A program made the position numbers and the translations under genes. The notes under the pieces are model-generated. The model searched no databases and had not been told where the DNA came from. It was given only the letters and a program-made list of their open reading frames with translations. Below, one piece after another: positions 36,840-47,986 of a stretch of DNA of 64,000 nt. Position 1 is the first letter of the stretch. Each line of letters starts with the position of its first letter. Origin of the DNA: Rhinopomastus cyanomelas (taxonomy: Eukaryota > Chordata > Aves > Bucerotiformes > Rhinopomastidae); contig VXBP01009432.1 in NCBI GenBank assembly GCA_013400115.1, forward strand, positions 374,420 to 438,419. The letters are read 5' to 3'.

Positions 36840-37410
36840 TCAGAATCACAGGGTTGGAAGGGACCACAGGATCATCCAGTTCCAACCCCCCCCCACCAGG
36901 CTGGGACACCCCACCCTAGACCAGGCTGGCCAGAGCCCTATCCAGCCTGGCCTTAAACACCTCCAAGGATGGGGCCTCCACCACCTTCCTGGGCAACCCA
37001 TTCCAGGCTTTCACCACTCTCACGGTGAAGAACTTCCCCCTCACATCCACTCTAAATCTACCCATCTCCAGCTTTGCTCCATTCCCCCTAGTCCTGTCAC
37101 TACCTGACATCCTAAAAAGCCCCTCCCCAGCCTTTTTGTAGTCCCCCTTCAGATACTGGAAGGTCACAATAAGGTCACCTTGGAGCCTCCTCTTCTCCAG
37201 ACTGAACAGCCCCAACTCAGTCTGGCCTCACAGGAGAGATGCTTCAGCCCTCTGACCATCCTCGTGACCCTCCTCTGCACTCGCTCCAGCTCGTCCACAT
37301 CCTTCTTGTAATAAGGGCTCCAGAGCTGGACTCAGTGCTCCAGGTGGGGCCTGACATCAGTCACCCGCCCCTCATCCATCAGTGTTGTGATCTGTTCATA
37401 GAAGACCACG
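36840..37410 (-). mobile_element. CR1 LINE 3' half, well preserved
   Basis: The element begins with CAGAATCACAGGGTTGGAAG and runs through the full CR1 3' UTR and ORF2 C-terminus. In the minus sense the C-terminal part is an uninterrupted frame of about 99 codons (37215-36916): MGLFSLEKRRLQGDL, SGSDRTRGNGAKLEMGRFRV, VKAWNGLPRKVVEAPSLEVF, ending RALASLV. CR1 sequence continues upstream to about 37345 (CTCCAGGTGGGGCCTGACA) and, less clearly, to about 37410. It shares a subfamily with the 3' end at 17446. Its retained CpGs and open frame suggest one of the youngest CR1 copies in the window. Confidence 0.93.
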
Positions 37411-38198
37411 GGTCATTACTTTAATGCAATGATGTAATGCAGAGACATTTTGCCAGGGGACAGCAGGCAGTGGATGGGGCACAACCTGCCGCTGTAGACC
37501 CCACACTATAAACAGCTAGGTAACATTCAATTTAAAAAAGCAGATCTGGAGCTGGATGAAATTTGCTTTGGAGATGACAAAGAGAACAAAGGAATGCCAT
37601 GTGTAAAAGGCACCACATATGATGCATTTGGGTGTAACATGGTGTTGCAGACCAACTGTTATAGATTTGGTGGAATCATATTTGTTCATGGTATTCCTGC
37701 ATCAAACTGTCTTCCAGCATATAAGGAGTTAACCTTCTGTCTCAGCTTGGGGAATGTGGAGGGGCAGAGGTCAGGGGTGCAGAAGTGAAGTGGAGAGGTG
37801 GCTGCCGCAGCAGACAGGTTGAGCAGGTGGAGTAGACCAAACAAATTTTGGAGTCCTTATTTGGGGATGAAGTTTTTCTCTTCCCCTCTTCTTGGCGCCC
37901 TCTCCCCATTTGCGTGCCAAGGGAGTTGGGGTTCTGTTTCATTTTAGCCCATAGCACTGTGTCCTCTTTGTCCCTCTAGGGTGCTCTGTCCCTCTTCTGC
38001 TTCACACCCCACTCCCCTTTCCCTCTTCTCCTCCTTTTTTCTCTCATCTTTATCTCTCCCTGGACCAGTCATAGGAAAATGCTTAGTTTAAGCACTGCCT
38101 AGGATACTCCTATCTTTCCTTCTTACTTATCCGCAGCTTTTAGCTTTCATTTGGAATTAGGGGTTAGCAGGTCTGGGTGGGGGGAGTGAGTAACACCC
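37411..38198. other. Unique DNA, no gene seen
   Basis: Pyrimidine-rich sequence (about 37960-38060) leads into the homopolymer region. There is nothing else of note. Confidence 0.45.
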
Positions 38199-38246
38199 NG
38201 GTTGGGGGGTGGGGGGGGGGGGGGGGTAAACCCCCCCCCCCCCCCC
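38199..38246. repeat. Ambiguous base followed by a G16-TAAA-C16 homopolymer hairpin
   Basis: Position 38199 is an N. It is followed by GGTTGGGGGGT, then 16 G (38211-38226), TAAA, and 16 C (38231-38246). Such a perfectly balanced G-run/C-run pair beside the only ambiguous base in the window may be an assembly or consensus artefact at a G-quadruplex-prone spot. A true G/C inverted repeat is the alternative. Confidence 0.8.
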
Positions 38247-39596
38247 ATTTCCCTTGTTTTTAGTTCTTCTTTTCTATTTAATCAAGTATTTAATAAAGTC
38301 CAATAAAGTTTAATATTTCTAGTTCTAGTTTCCAGAAGTGTGTTTACTTGATCTCTTTTCTGGCCCTGGGGAGTGAGATGACAGAGATTTCCTTCTGCAC
38401 AGTTGGGCAGAATATAATTTTTTGGGGCTGACCTGGTGCTAAACCATGATGCTGACAAAGAGGAGTGATTTTTTTTCACCCATAAACAAGATTTTAAATG
38501 TAACCGTGCCAATATGACATAACAATCCATTAAAACAACTGGCCTCTGTTCTACACTGGGATCAGCTGTGGGTGTAGCAGGAGGATTAGAATAGAAAGAA
38601 AAGTGTGTTTGATTCTTGGCAGTATTTATTTGTTTGTTTCTTACTTGAAGTCTTACTATAAAATACCACTAATTTGGTATGAATTCCTGTGAACACTTTA
38701 TCCTGCTGCACTGTGTGTTCCGTGCCACTGTCTGTGTTTATACTGAATCATTATGGTTTTTGTGTGAATACAGTAAAGATGCATCTATTACAATGAAATG
38801 ATGTGAAAATAACATTCTTATTGCTTATATTTGCTTTGGACCATCAAGGCAGAAGCCTTTCTGATTGATTGTCTCAATTGTATACGCATACAAAGGCGGG
38901 TTGCTTTCTGCAGTCATTTCTCCCCATTATTTCGAGATACGAAATACTGTAGTTCATTCTACTAAAAAGATTCAAAGGAATTTCCTGTCATTTTTTCTTC
39001 CCAAGGCAAGCTGCAATCCATAGCAACTTTCCACTGCTGAATTTTTATAGAAGCATGTCTCTAGATCATTTTTTATATAATAATCTGTTACAGTATATAG
39101 TTTTATTGCCAGATAAAGAGATGCAGCAAAGTTATTCAAAGCTCAAAGTTGCACACTCATTTTATCTTCCTTAAAAACAGCAGTATTATCGATCCACTTT
39201 GATAGCAATTAACATATCACTCAATATCCAAAGAATAAAATAATGTTTTTAGAGGTCAATGTTTCTCTAACTCATTAATAATTTGCAGTAACCCACAGCA
39301 GGGTTATCTGTCCCTTGTAATTATTTTCTTTCTTTGAGACATGTGTAATATCTCAAGCATTTCTTTATACTTTCTGTGATGGAATGTTTTTATGACTGTA
39401 CAATATGTAGAGTCATAAAATGAACTGCACAACAAAAGAAAAGCTAATCTTCACATAAGTTTCACATGTAGTTGTATGTATAGACGTGAGTTTGTATATG
39501 TTTTTATTTCCACTTGTATTCAGTCTAAATTACTGTGCTGTTGGATTCTTTCCACAAACTTTTTTTGTCCTAAAATATTCTTCTTGTTTATTTCAG
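38247..39596. other. Unique DNA, no gene seen
   Basis: AT-rich; no exon, repeat or RNA gene was recognised. Confidence 0.45.
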
Positions 39597-39720
39597 ATGT
39601 AATTTCAGACTCACTCAATGACTGTGATCAGCTGGTGTGGTCAGACACTGAATGTTCCAGCCCCTTGTCCATAACAGATGGATAAGAATAAAGAATTTAA
39701 GTTTGACACAGAACAAGTTT
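39597..39720 (+). CDS. Candidate exon with in-frame stop (124 nt), gene unknown
   Basis: A good acceptor tract, ATTCTTCTTGTTTATTTCAG, ends at 39596, and a consensus donor GTAAGT follows at 39721. Only one frame is open into the segment, starting VISDSLNDCDQLVWSD and ending SSPLSITDG with TAA at 39683-39685. An AATAAA lies at 39687-39692. The segment could be a last coding exon (stop, then polyadenylation signal), an alternative exon introducing a stop, or a noncoding exon. The residues (Asp/Ser-rich) look protein-like, but I recognise no family and no partner exon is found nearby on the plus strand. Confidence 0.28.
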
Positions 39721-42700
39721 GTAAGTTTTACTCTTTTAATAGGAGAAAGTACCATCTTTTATCTTTCTGGAGTTGATCAACCAAAGCCAACACTCCTCTG
39801 CACTTTCTCCTTAGGTAATTCTGTGAGATGCAGGTAGCACAAAACTTCCACTTCTTGGGGTTGGTCAAAACCGTAGATGCAACCAAACAGCTGCTTTTGG
39901 CAAAAGTAAAAAGCATGGTGAACAGTTCTTTGGCAATTAATTTTGGCAAATTCATCACAGTGGAAATAAATCTGTTCTGAGGTTTCCAGTGTAATTTGGG
40001 TCTCTGTCATCTAGCATTTTGAAGAAAGTTATCAAGGAAGACTGTTGTTTTTTTAAGAAAATATGACAGTTAAGATCTTCATTGTGAGATGAACTTGGGT
40101 ATCTGCTGGATTTAATTTACATTAAGACACCCACCTTTAGGATCCATGAATATTAGCAAGTACTTTCTCATAGTAGGAGTAGATCAGCAGTATGAAACAT
40201 GTCACACTCGTCTACAAGCACAGCTCAGAAGAGCCATCGACTAAAGCATGAATCCATACGCTCAGTTCACATGCATACATTCACATATTAATGTCATGTT
40301 TTGAAACTGAAATCCACCCTCAAAGCTCAGTTCAGTTACTTACATGCAGGCATCTAATTTTATCTGAGATACACAAGGCTACGTGAGATATACGTGTAAG
40401 GATGGAATGTACGGCCCAAGACTTAGAGGAGTCCACACTTACCTGGTGTAAATGCTTGAGAATGGGAAGGGTGTCCTGACACAGACTTGCTTGTATTTAG
40501 GAAAAAGAGTTGAGCTGCTGGTTTATTACAATTTCCATTATAGCACTTCATTAATGTATCTAGAAAACTAAAGCTATTTATTCTGCTCATGACAAACACC
40601 TGCAAATTCTTGGATCTCACACATTATGACAAAAACATCAGGCCTTTCTAGAAGTAGACTTTACATTCCCTACATCTAAAAAAATCATTAATTTGTGGAC
40701 CAAAATAAAAATCATGGAGTCAGAATGTTATAGTTGATTTAGACAACTGTCAGTTTGTGAAAGAGGGTAGATAAACCAACGAGGTCCTTGAGTACAAGTA
40801 AGCAATTAGATAGCATAAATCTCTTTTATCCCTGCTGTTATAGAGCCCCAGTCAAACCATGTCCATAGAGTGTTCATCTACACAGCATAAACACAATGTG
40901 ACCTTCAGTCCGTAGGACATTAAAAGTGACCTGGTCAACTGATGACTGCATTGCCTGCATGAGGCCATGTCTTAAGTCTGCTGAAGTTAGTTGGAGCATC
41001 TGTGGAGAGAATTTGAGGATAAACCTACTATTACTATGTAACACCTTTCCTTTTCAGTGCCATGGGTGGGTATGTGGAAGCATGTTAGCTCTTGTAAATG
41101 AGTTCAAGTGTGCCATCTATGAAATGCATGAGAGCAGCTAGGAAAAGATAAAACCATAGCTGATTGCAAAAATATTCCTTGATATCTTTCATAACAAAGA
41201 CACAATTATTTTGGCATGGTACATATTTTTCAGCTGTCAATGATGCTTCAAACAGAGAAGAAAAACTTTGAAACACTTCAGCATTACAGCTTCAGCAACA
41301 ATAGTTTACTTCTTAATTCCTTTAATTAAAAATGACATGTGGAAAAAAGTGTTCCTAGCAGTTTTTCTGGTTCTGCATTTTCCATTTGAAAAATGAAAGG
41401 GAGAAATATTCTGAAAATAAATCTTGCTTTTAGGAACATATTGTTCTGTCTGAAAGCAATGTGCATCTATATTGTGTCACTTTCTCTGGAAGACCTGCAG
41501 ATTACCTCTGCGGTAACTTCTCGATTAGTAATGAGTATGGGTTTGGAATTTTGAGTCACATTAGACCTTTTGCTATATGGAGGTGAACCCATTCTCACCT
41601 ATGAGAAAACAAATCTGTTGAGAGTTCTATCTCAAAATCTCATAATCTTTTGCATAGTCTGATGAGTCATAAACAGATGTCCTCTGTCTTTTGGAACAGC
41701 CATGTGCTGTAACTGGCTGAAAGATGTTTAGTTATTTCTGTCAAAGAGTATAAACTTTTATTCTGAAGAGCACGTGTTAATGAGTAGCCCTGGAAAGACA
41801 GCAGCTGTTTTTTCATAGCCTAGTAAGACTTGGCTTCAGTTACTTAATTTTTTTTCAGTCCTTTCAGAATGGAAAATGGTTGATGTTCTCAGTCATCCTG
41901 AAAGTTTCAAGAACTGCGCAGGACTGTATAATTAGAATTTCTTCACAACCATCTTGTGCTGTATGGTTCACTTCTGTTGAAACAGATGGAGTCATAACCA
42001 CTCTCTGAGTCAGTCTTAAACAGTTACAGCATTGATGATGAATGTTTCTGTCTGTTTGATGCTTTTTTTCATCCAGGGTCATGCCATCTTGGACTAAGGT
42101 GCTCCTACACATGTAAAATGCATTTCTTAGGTATGATGGTAGGTAGGCGCTTCACGTGAACAGCATACCTGTTGTGTGAATACATCCATCACATTATTTG
42201 ACTCTTCAAACAAGACCTTATAGCAGTCACTAGCTATCTAAGTTGCAGAGACAACTATAGGATTTTAGTATGTACCTGAGATATTTTTGAAGTCTTGGGG
42301 CTTTCTGTATCTACTATTGCTTTGTATGAAGCTTCTTACTATGAGTAGTGTTCTTGCTCCACCCAATCTGGAAGCTATCAGCATTAAGTCGCACCCATGC
42401 TACTGTTTTTTCCTCTACATAGGGAATGTGATCTCTGTATTCTCTAGTCTTCTATCTTTCCCTTCTATTCTATCCCCCTGGTTGAACACCATAAATTACA
42501 TGCCAGGGAAAGACAAATTACAGTGGTGCCTTAATTGTGAGTAAGATCATTTGTCATAAAAATTGCCAGTCCCTTCAGAAAATTAGTTAGTGATGAAGGA
42601 AATTGCATCTTAATTGCTTCTTAAAATATCATCCTCAGTTTTCAAATAGCAGATGTGCTACATATCATGGATTCTCTGGTCTTTTCATTGTTCACAATTA

Positions 42701-45094
42701 CCTTGTGGTCTAGTGAATTTCAAAGCTGCCTATTTAATTTGCTGATTCTAAGGAATTAGAGGTTATCATTCCCAAAAAGCATAGCTTTACAACATTCCCT
42801 CACATCAAGGGCTATCTTACGACTGCTCAGCAACAAGCTGATTCTCTACATGAAGACAGTACTTCAGGGAGCCTAACATTCTTTTATTTGGGTTTTTTTT
42901 TTTAAATTTACAGCCCAGTGCACAATTCAGCATTCTCCTTTCTAGTTTGAATTTCAAGTCTATGGATACAAAGACCATTTACGTGGCATATAATAATAGC
43001 TGCAACTAAAAGATTTTTAGTCTTAGTGATATCCTCTTGTCTATTATGCATCCGTCCGTCCATCCATGATAATGGAAGCTAATACATAGAACCTGAAAAG
43101 AGAAAGCCACATCCTCCTCACATTTACAGAATATTTTAACATTTAAGTATGATTCTGGTAGATCAGAGTTCAGAGCAGCTTAGGGTATTTCATTTGCATT
43201 GTGAATGGTATTATTCAATTACACTATGAAAAATAGGTCATGCATGGTGCTCTCTATCCAGTATTCACACAGACACAAGCACACAGTTTTTATGTAGGGA
43301 AGGCTAAGAAATATGTTCAAAATAACAATAGTAAATGTAAAAGTAAAGATACAAATGTGCAAACCAGAGATATGATCTGAGGATAAGAAATGAAGAAAAG
43401 AAAGAGAAGGTCAAGAAGAAAAAAAGGGTTGGGGGGGAATAGTTCATGAAGAATGAGAAGAACATCTTTCCATGTTTTGTAGTATTTCCTCCTATTCGTG
43501 CTCCTGTGTTAACAAGGTGACTCACTCATTGCAGTGTTTTGCTTTTCTATTGTTTTTCTATTGACAAAACACAGTCATGGACTTTCAGTTTAAAGAAAAC
43601 GGCAACAAAGAGAAAGAGAAGTGTCTGCCACAGATCACAATTATATATTGAACTTTAAAAGCTCCTTCATGAACTTTCCTCCACATGAGTGTCTAGAATT
43701 GTAAAAGGTCAGTAGCAATGAAACTAAAATACCACCTGGAACTTCTTCACAGCACCTAATGATGAGTTCCTTCTGATTAAGTAGACTCAGGACAAGAAAG
43801 AGAATAAAAAGAGTTGCTACATATGTCACTGACAGAATTATTAGTCCTTTGAAAGTGAACCAGGCTACCAAAGCCAGAAAGAATGTTGCTGAAACAGTGA
43901 CAAGAAGCAACGAAGAGCAGAACGTTATTTGGATCCTTACCAACCCAGCTAAACCATTGCTCTGGCTGTCCTTCATTTTCACAGGGCAGAGGATTTCTTC
44001 CTAAAGCTTCTTCACTGTGTTCAGAGAACTGAGAAAGGGTAGGACAAGGTCCTTTTGTTCCAGTTCTAAGCAATGTTAGCGTGAAGACCTAGACTTCGGT
44101 TAGTTGATTGGATTTACTGGGAATGCTACAATATCCTCCAGTCATCCAGACTTAACAGTATCAAGGAGCAATATCATTATGAAGTAATTATATTGTGTCA
44201 TTGGCCAGTGACATACTAAGACCATGTGAGAGCTTCCATTTTTTTAAGAGCAAAAACAGACTGTAGAGGAATAATTAGCAGTCATAAGCTTAGGCTTTAG
44301 GGCTTCAGTCTGTTTCTTCTCATTTATTGTTGCTGCTAAGGAGAGAAATCGCAGGTTCCACCACCAGGTCAAACAGCCCAAGGCTTCTCACAGCCTCCTG
44401 GTACTTTCTTTCCTGCCTTGCAATGTTGTGTGATGACAGACTCTGTCTCTTGAGTCACAAAATGTCAAGCTCAGCTGTAACTCTTCAGCCAGGTTTGGTC
44501 AGAGTTTATTGGTGTGGGTGACTAGCACGTGTTAACAAAAATATGTTGTTATTCCTTCCTGCAGACTTTAATCGGTGTCTAGGGAATTGTTTAAAAGAAC
44601 ATGAGGTAAAAATGGGGTTTTTTTATTTTCAGTGTTATCACTAGCATCCTGAAAGTATTGAGAGGATGGGGAGCAGAGTTACTGCAGCATGTCCTATTGT
44701 GCCTGAGCAGTTTGTAAAGCTTTGAGAAGATTAACAGTTTTTAATAAGTATTCATTTCTTTCTCTCAAATGCTGTGCTGATAAGCTTTACAGATTAGCAG
44801 ATAATGCAAAGGACTTCAAAGGCTTGTGCAGGCATTCCCAGTTGGCTTCCTGAATACAGCTGGGAGTCAAACTAATTGGCAGTGTGCAGTGAGGCAATTA
44901 GCTATGGGATGAAGTAAAATGGAGAGAGACTTAGCATTGTATATGCATCATTACTTGACTATATGCTTTGGTTTGTGTGAGCCCAAATGCTATCAGAGTA
45001 TTAAGACAGCTTTAGTACACTAATTCATCCGGGGGGAGGGTGGCTGCAAGGAGGGCTGAATCCTTCACATGCTTCTTTGTTAAATTTTTTTTTT
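39721..45094. other. Unique DNA; possible conserved noncoding stretch at 44.78-45.01 kb
   Basis: No gene was established. A minus-strand stretch at 40010-39777 reads protein-like in two overlapping frames but lacks a clear exon structure. About 44780-45010 has several homeodomain- and GATA-type motifs (AACTAATTGGCA, GCAATTAGC, AGATTAGCAGATAA) spaced like an enhancer. No repeat was recognised between 39.7 and 45.09 kb. Confidence 0.35.
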
Positions 45095-45470
45095 AATGGC
45101 TCAGGTTGGAAGAGACCTTAGAAATTATCTAATTCCAACCCCTCTGCCATAGTCAAGGACACCTCTCACTAGACAAGATTGCCCAGAGCCCCATCCCACC
45201 TGGCCTTGAGCACTTCCAAGGAGGTGGCATCTAAGGCCTCCCTGGGCAACATGTTCCAGTTCCTTCCACTCTCATAGTGAAGAATTTCTTCTTAAGAACT
45301 AATCTAAATCTACTTTTTTTAACCTTGAAACCATTCCACTTTGTCCTACCACTAGACACCCTCATAAAAAATTTCAAAGACCTCTCCAACTTTCCAGTAG
45401 GCCCCCTTTGGGTAGTTGAAGGCAACATAAGATCCCGTTGGAGCCTTCTCTTCTTCTGTAGGCAAAATGA
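45095..45470 (-). mobile_element. CR1 LINE 3' part, minus strand
   Basis: It starts GGCTCAGGTTGGAAGAGACC and shows CCCCATCCCACCTGGCCTTG, GAGCACTTCCAAGGAG, CCTCCCTGGGCAACATGTTC and GTGAAGAATTTCTTCTTAAG. It continues into ORF2 until about 45470 (minus sense ends of SLEKRRL type, here readable as QKKRRLQRDL). The tail is reduced. Divergence is moderate, with frameshifts. Confidence 0.9.
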
Positions 45471-46474
45471 CATGTAAGGATGATAAAACCACTTTCTGAA
45501 AATATGTATTAGCATTGCACTGCAGACTTCTATCTTGGGAAACTAAAGAAACAAACTTAGGGAAGTCCTGATCTCTGTCGCACAGAAAAATGTAAAATAA
45601 CAGCACTGACTTCTATTACAATTTCTTCATTTTCTTCTGAAGTTAGAATCTGGTTCATCTCCACCATAATCATATATCACAGTCATAGAGAAAGTGTGTT
45701 AAATGAATTTTCCTTGGGTAGATGCTAGCAGTGAGATAACAAGACTGCTTCTTTCATTTTTTTCTTCCACCAAGACTACAGGGGCTGCAGAAAAGATTCA
45801 AAGGGTGACATTGTTTTACAAAGGTAAAAATGTGGTGCTGCCATTCAGTATGGCTGATTAAAAGATTTGAAAATGTCTTCAGACTGAAAACTCTTTCACA
45901 TTATCAGCAATTTTCATTCATGGTAATAGTTTTCTGGTCTTTGGGCAATTGCACTGCAGTCATTTGCAGTAAGAACAAGGACGACACTCGATGCTCAGAG
46001 ACCAGGCAGCAGAGTGATTGGAAGCAGTGCCCTCAATCAGTGGAACAAATCACCACTCGGGAAGCAGAATCTCAACATAAGAGCATCACTGAGACTTAAA
46101 GGAAAACATGTTTTGACCAGAGTTTTTGAAGGAAATAAGTAAATATTACTGCTGTTCCAGGTGATTTTGTGTCCTTCAGTTGTGCTGGAATTTCAGGAAT
46201 GACATTTGTAATTACTGTATAAAGAGATTCACTTTTCACGGGTAGATGAAGTGCTTTTGTGTATGGTGTGTGTTCTGCGACTTTCTATGAGACAGTTGAG
46301 AGTCTGGATAATTAAAAAACTTCTTCTGAAGGAAGGAGACAACACTGAGGTTTGGCTATTAAGTAAAAAGTCCTCCAGAAAAGGGGGAGTAAGAACATCT
46401 TACAAAGTACTGATTTTCTTGCATATTTTCAAAGGTTCACCTACCATTCACCAAAGAATACGTTGTTTGAGCCG
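45471..46474. other. Unique DNA with one weak exon-like frame
   Basis: From 45960 to 46099 (+) a frame open to TAA follows a TTGCACTGCAG acceptor and contains CpG-bearing, hydrophilic codons (SKNKDDTRCSETRQQ). There is no supporting donor or polyadenylation signal directly after. It is mentioned for completeness but not called as a gene. Confidence 0.3.
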
Positions 46475-46546
46475 TATCACAGTATCACAGTATTACCGAG
46501 GTCGGAAGAGACCTCATAGATCATCAAGTCCAACCTGTTGCCACAG
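46475..46546 (-). mobile_element. CR1 LINE 3' terminus of a divergent subfamily, minus strand
   Basis: TATCACAGTATCACAGTATT followed by GGTCGGAAGAGACCTCATAG and CATCAAGTCCAACCTGTTGC is a CR1 end with the ATACTGTGATACTGTGAT tail type. Similarity stops at CCACAG, where the next CR1 starts. Confidence 0.8.
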
Positions 46547-47240
46547 TATTCCACAGAACATCAGGGACTGGAAGTGATCTTGAAAAATCATCTAGTCCAA
46601 TCCTATGCCACAGCAGGATCACTTAGACCAAGTCGCACAGGAACACATCCAGGCGGGTTTTAAACATCTGTAGAGAAGGAGACTCCACAACTCCCCTGGG
46701 CAGCTTCTAGCAAATATCAGGATAAATAAAATCCCCCATGAGAATCAGGGCTGTAGTTGTGAGGCTGCTGTCAGCTCCTTGTAGAAGACCTCATCAATTT
46801 CCTCATCCTGATCTGGTGGCCTGTAATAGACACCCACAACAGTGGCACCCCTGGTAGCCTGCCCCTTAATCTTCACCCACAAACTCTCAGCTCTCTCTTC
46901 ATTTGCATCTGGGCATAACTCAATACATTCCAGTTGCTCTCTCATGTAAAGAACAACTCCACCATCTCTCCTTCCTGACCTGTCCCTCCTGAAAAGGACA
47001 TAGCCATCCATGACCACATTCCAGTCATGCCAGCTGTCCCACCAGGTCTCTGTAATTGCCACCAGGTCATAATCACCTGACTGGACAGTGATTTCTAACT
47101 CCTGCTTGTTGTCCATGCTGTGTGCATTGGTGTACAGGTATTCCAGGAAGTGAGCTGAGCACTCCGATTTCACCCTAGGACAGTGGGAGGCCACCTGGTT
47201 TTCATCAAGACCAGAGCTCTGTCCCACTCACTTTTCCAAA
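46547..47240 (-). mobile_element. CR1 LINE: intact endonuclease frame fused to the 3' end, RT missing
   Basis: On the minus strand an uninterrupted frame of about 160 codons (47227-46745) encodes most of the CR1 endonuclease: YTNAHSMDNKQELEIT, then YDLVAITETWWDSWHDWNVV with the catalytic ITETW glutamate, GRRDGGVVLYMREQLECIEL, and VGVYYRPPDQDEEIDEVFYK. Just downstream the next block reads ILMGDFIYPDIC after a frame change. At about 46703 this switches directly to the last part of ORF2 and the 3' UTR (CTGCCCAGGGGAGTTGTGGA in the minus sense, then a CR1 end at 46547 with a degraded tail). The reverse transcriptase and connecting region are absent. The 3' end belongs to the same subfamily as the copies at 24975 and 60677. 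Confidence 0.9.
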
Positions 47241-47986
47241 CTAGAGCTGAAATTTCATCTGTCTAACAGGGATGCTAGGAATGACTGGCAAATCTAATAG
47301 ACTATGAGCATGGTCTTGCTGACAAGGACAGAAAGTAATTCCTTCAAATTATGGCCAGTCTCATGTGTGGAATACACTTTCCTAGGATAGGACAAAACAG
47401 AAGGATACAGACTAATGTCATCCTCAAAAATAAAAAATGTTGTAAAAGAAACACAAAAGATTCTTTCCAACATTACATGACTTCAGATTAGATTATGACT
47501 CCCTCGGTTGCTCTTTGAGTTGGGGACATGAGCATGAAGACTGAGAGTTAAAATACTTTGGCAAAAACTCCTATGGTAAAAGAACAGAAAGAGTTGGTAG
47601 GCAACATTTTAATGCACCTAAACTGGCATCTTCGTTGTAATTCTGAGTTGCCTGCTGGTTAAGTCCTCCAGTTTTGTCATTAATCTTGCAAGGAATACAA
47701 GAGCTCTGTCACCTCATCGGCTTTTCAAAAGCAGCTCAAGGGCTTAGGGTCTCCAAGCTCAGACAGTTTTACACTTGTAAAGGAAATTTAAACTTTGAAA
47801 TATATCCTTTATTTTTCTTCTCAAATAACAGATGTCAATTACACCAAAGACAATTGTTGCACAGAATTTTCAGCCTGGTGGGATGGTGGAGAATGACATT
47901 GCTGGCAAAAATTTTTATTCAACAAGTAATCTTCAATTCCACACCCTCACACCCATCTCAGCAGTGTCTTGTAGCAGTGAGTTACA
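47241..47986. other. Unique DNA, no gene seen
   Basis: Short frames only; the plus-strand open frame beginning at 47674 runs into a CR1 and has no independent support. Confidence 0.45.

Noticed and set aside
43641..43982. Minus-strand hydrophobic frame that looks like a two-helix membrane protein
   Set aside because: The complementary strand is purine-rich, which yields Leu/Phe/Val-rich frames by chance. There are no splice sites, and an overlapping frame is equally open.
46745..47227. 160-codon minus-strand frame as a host gene
   Set aside because: It is the CR1 endonuclease (ITETWWD, YYRPPDQ).
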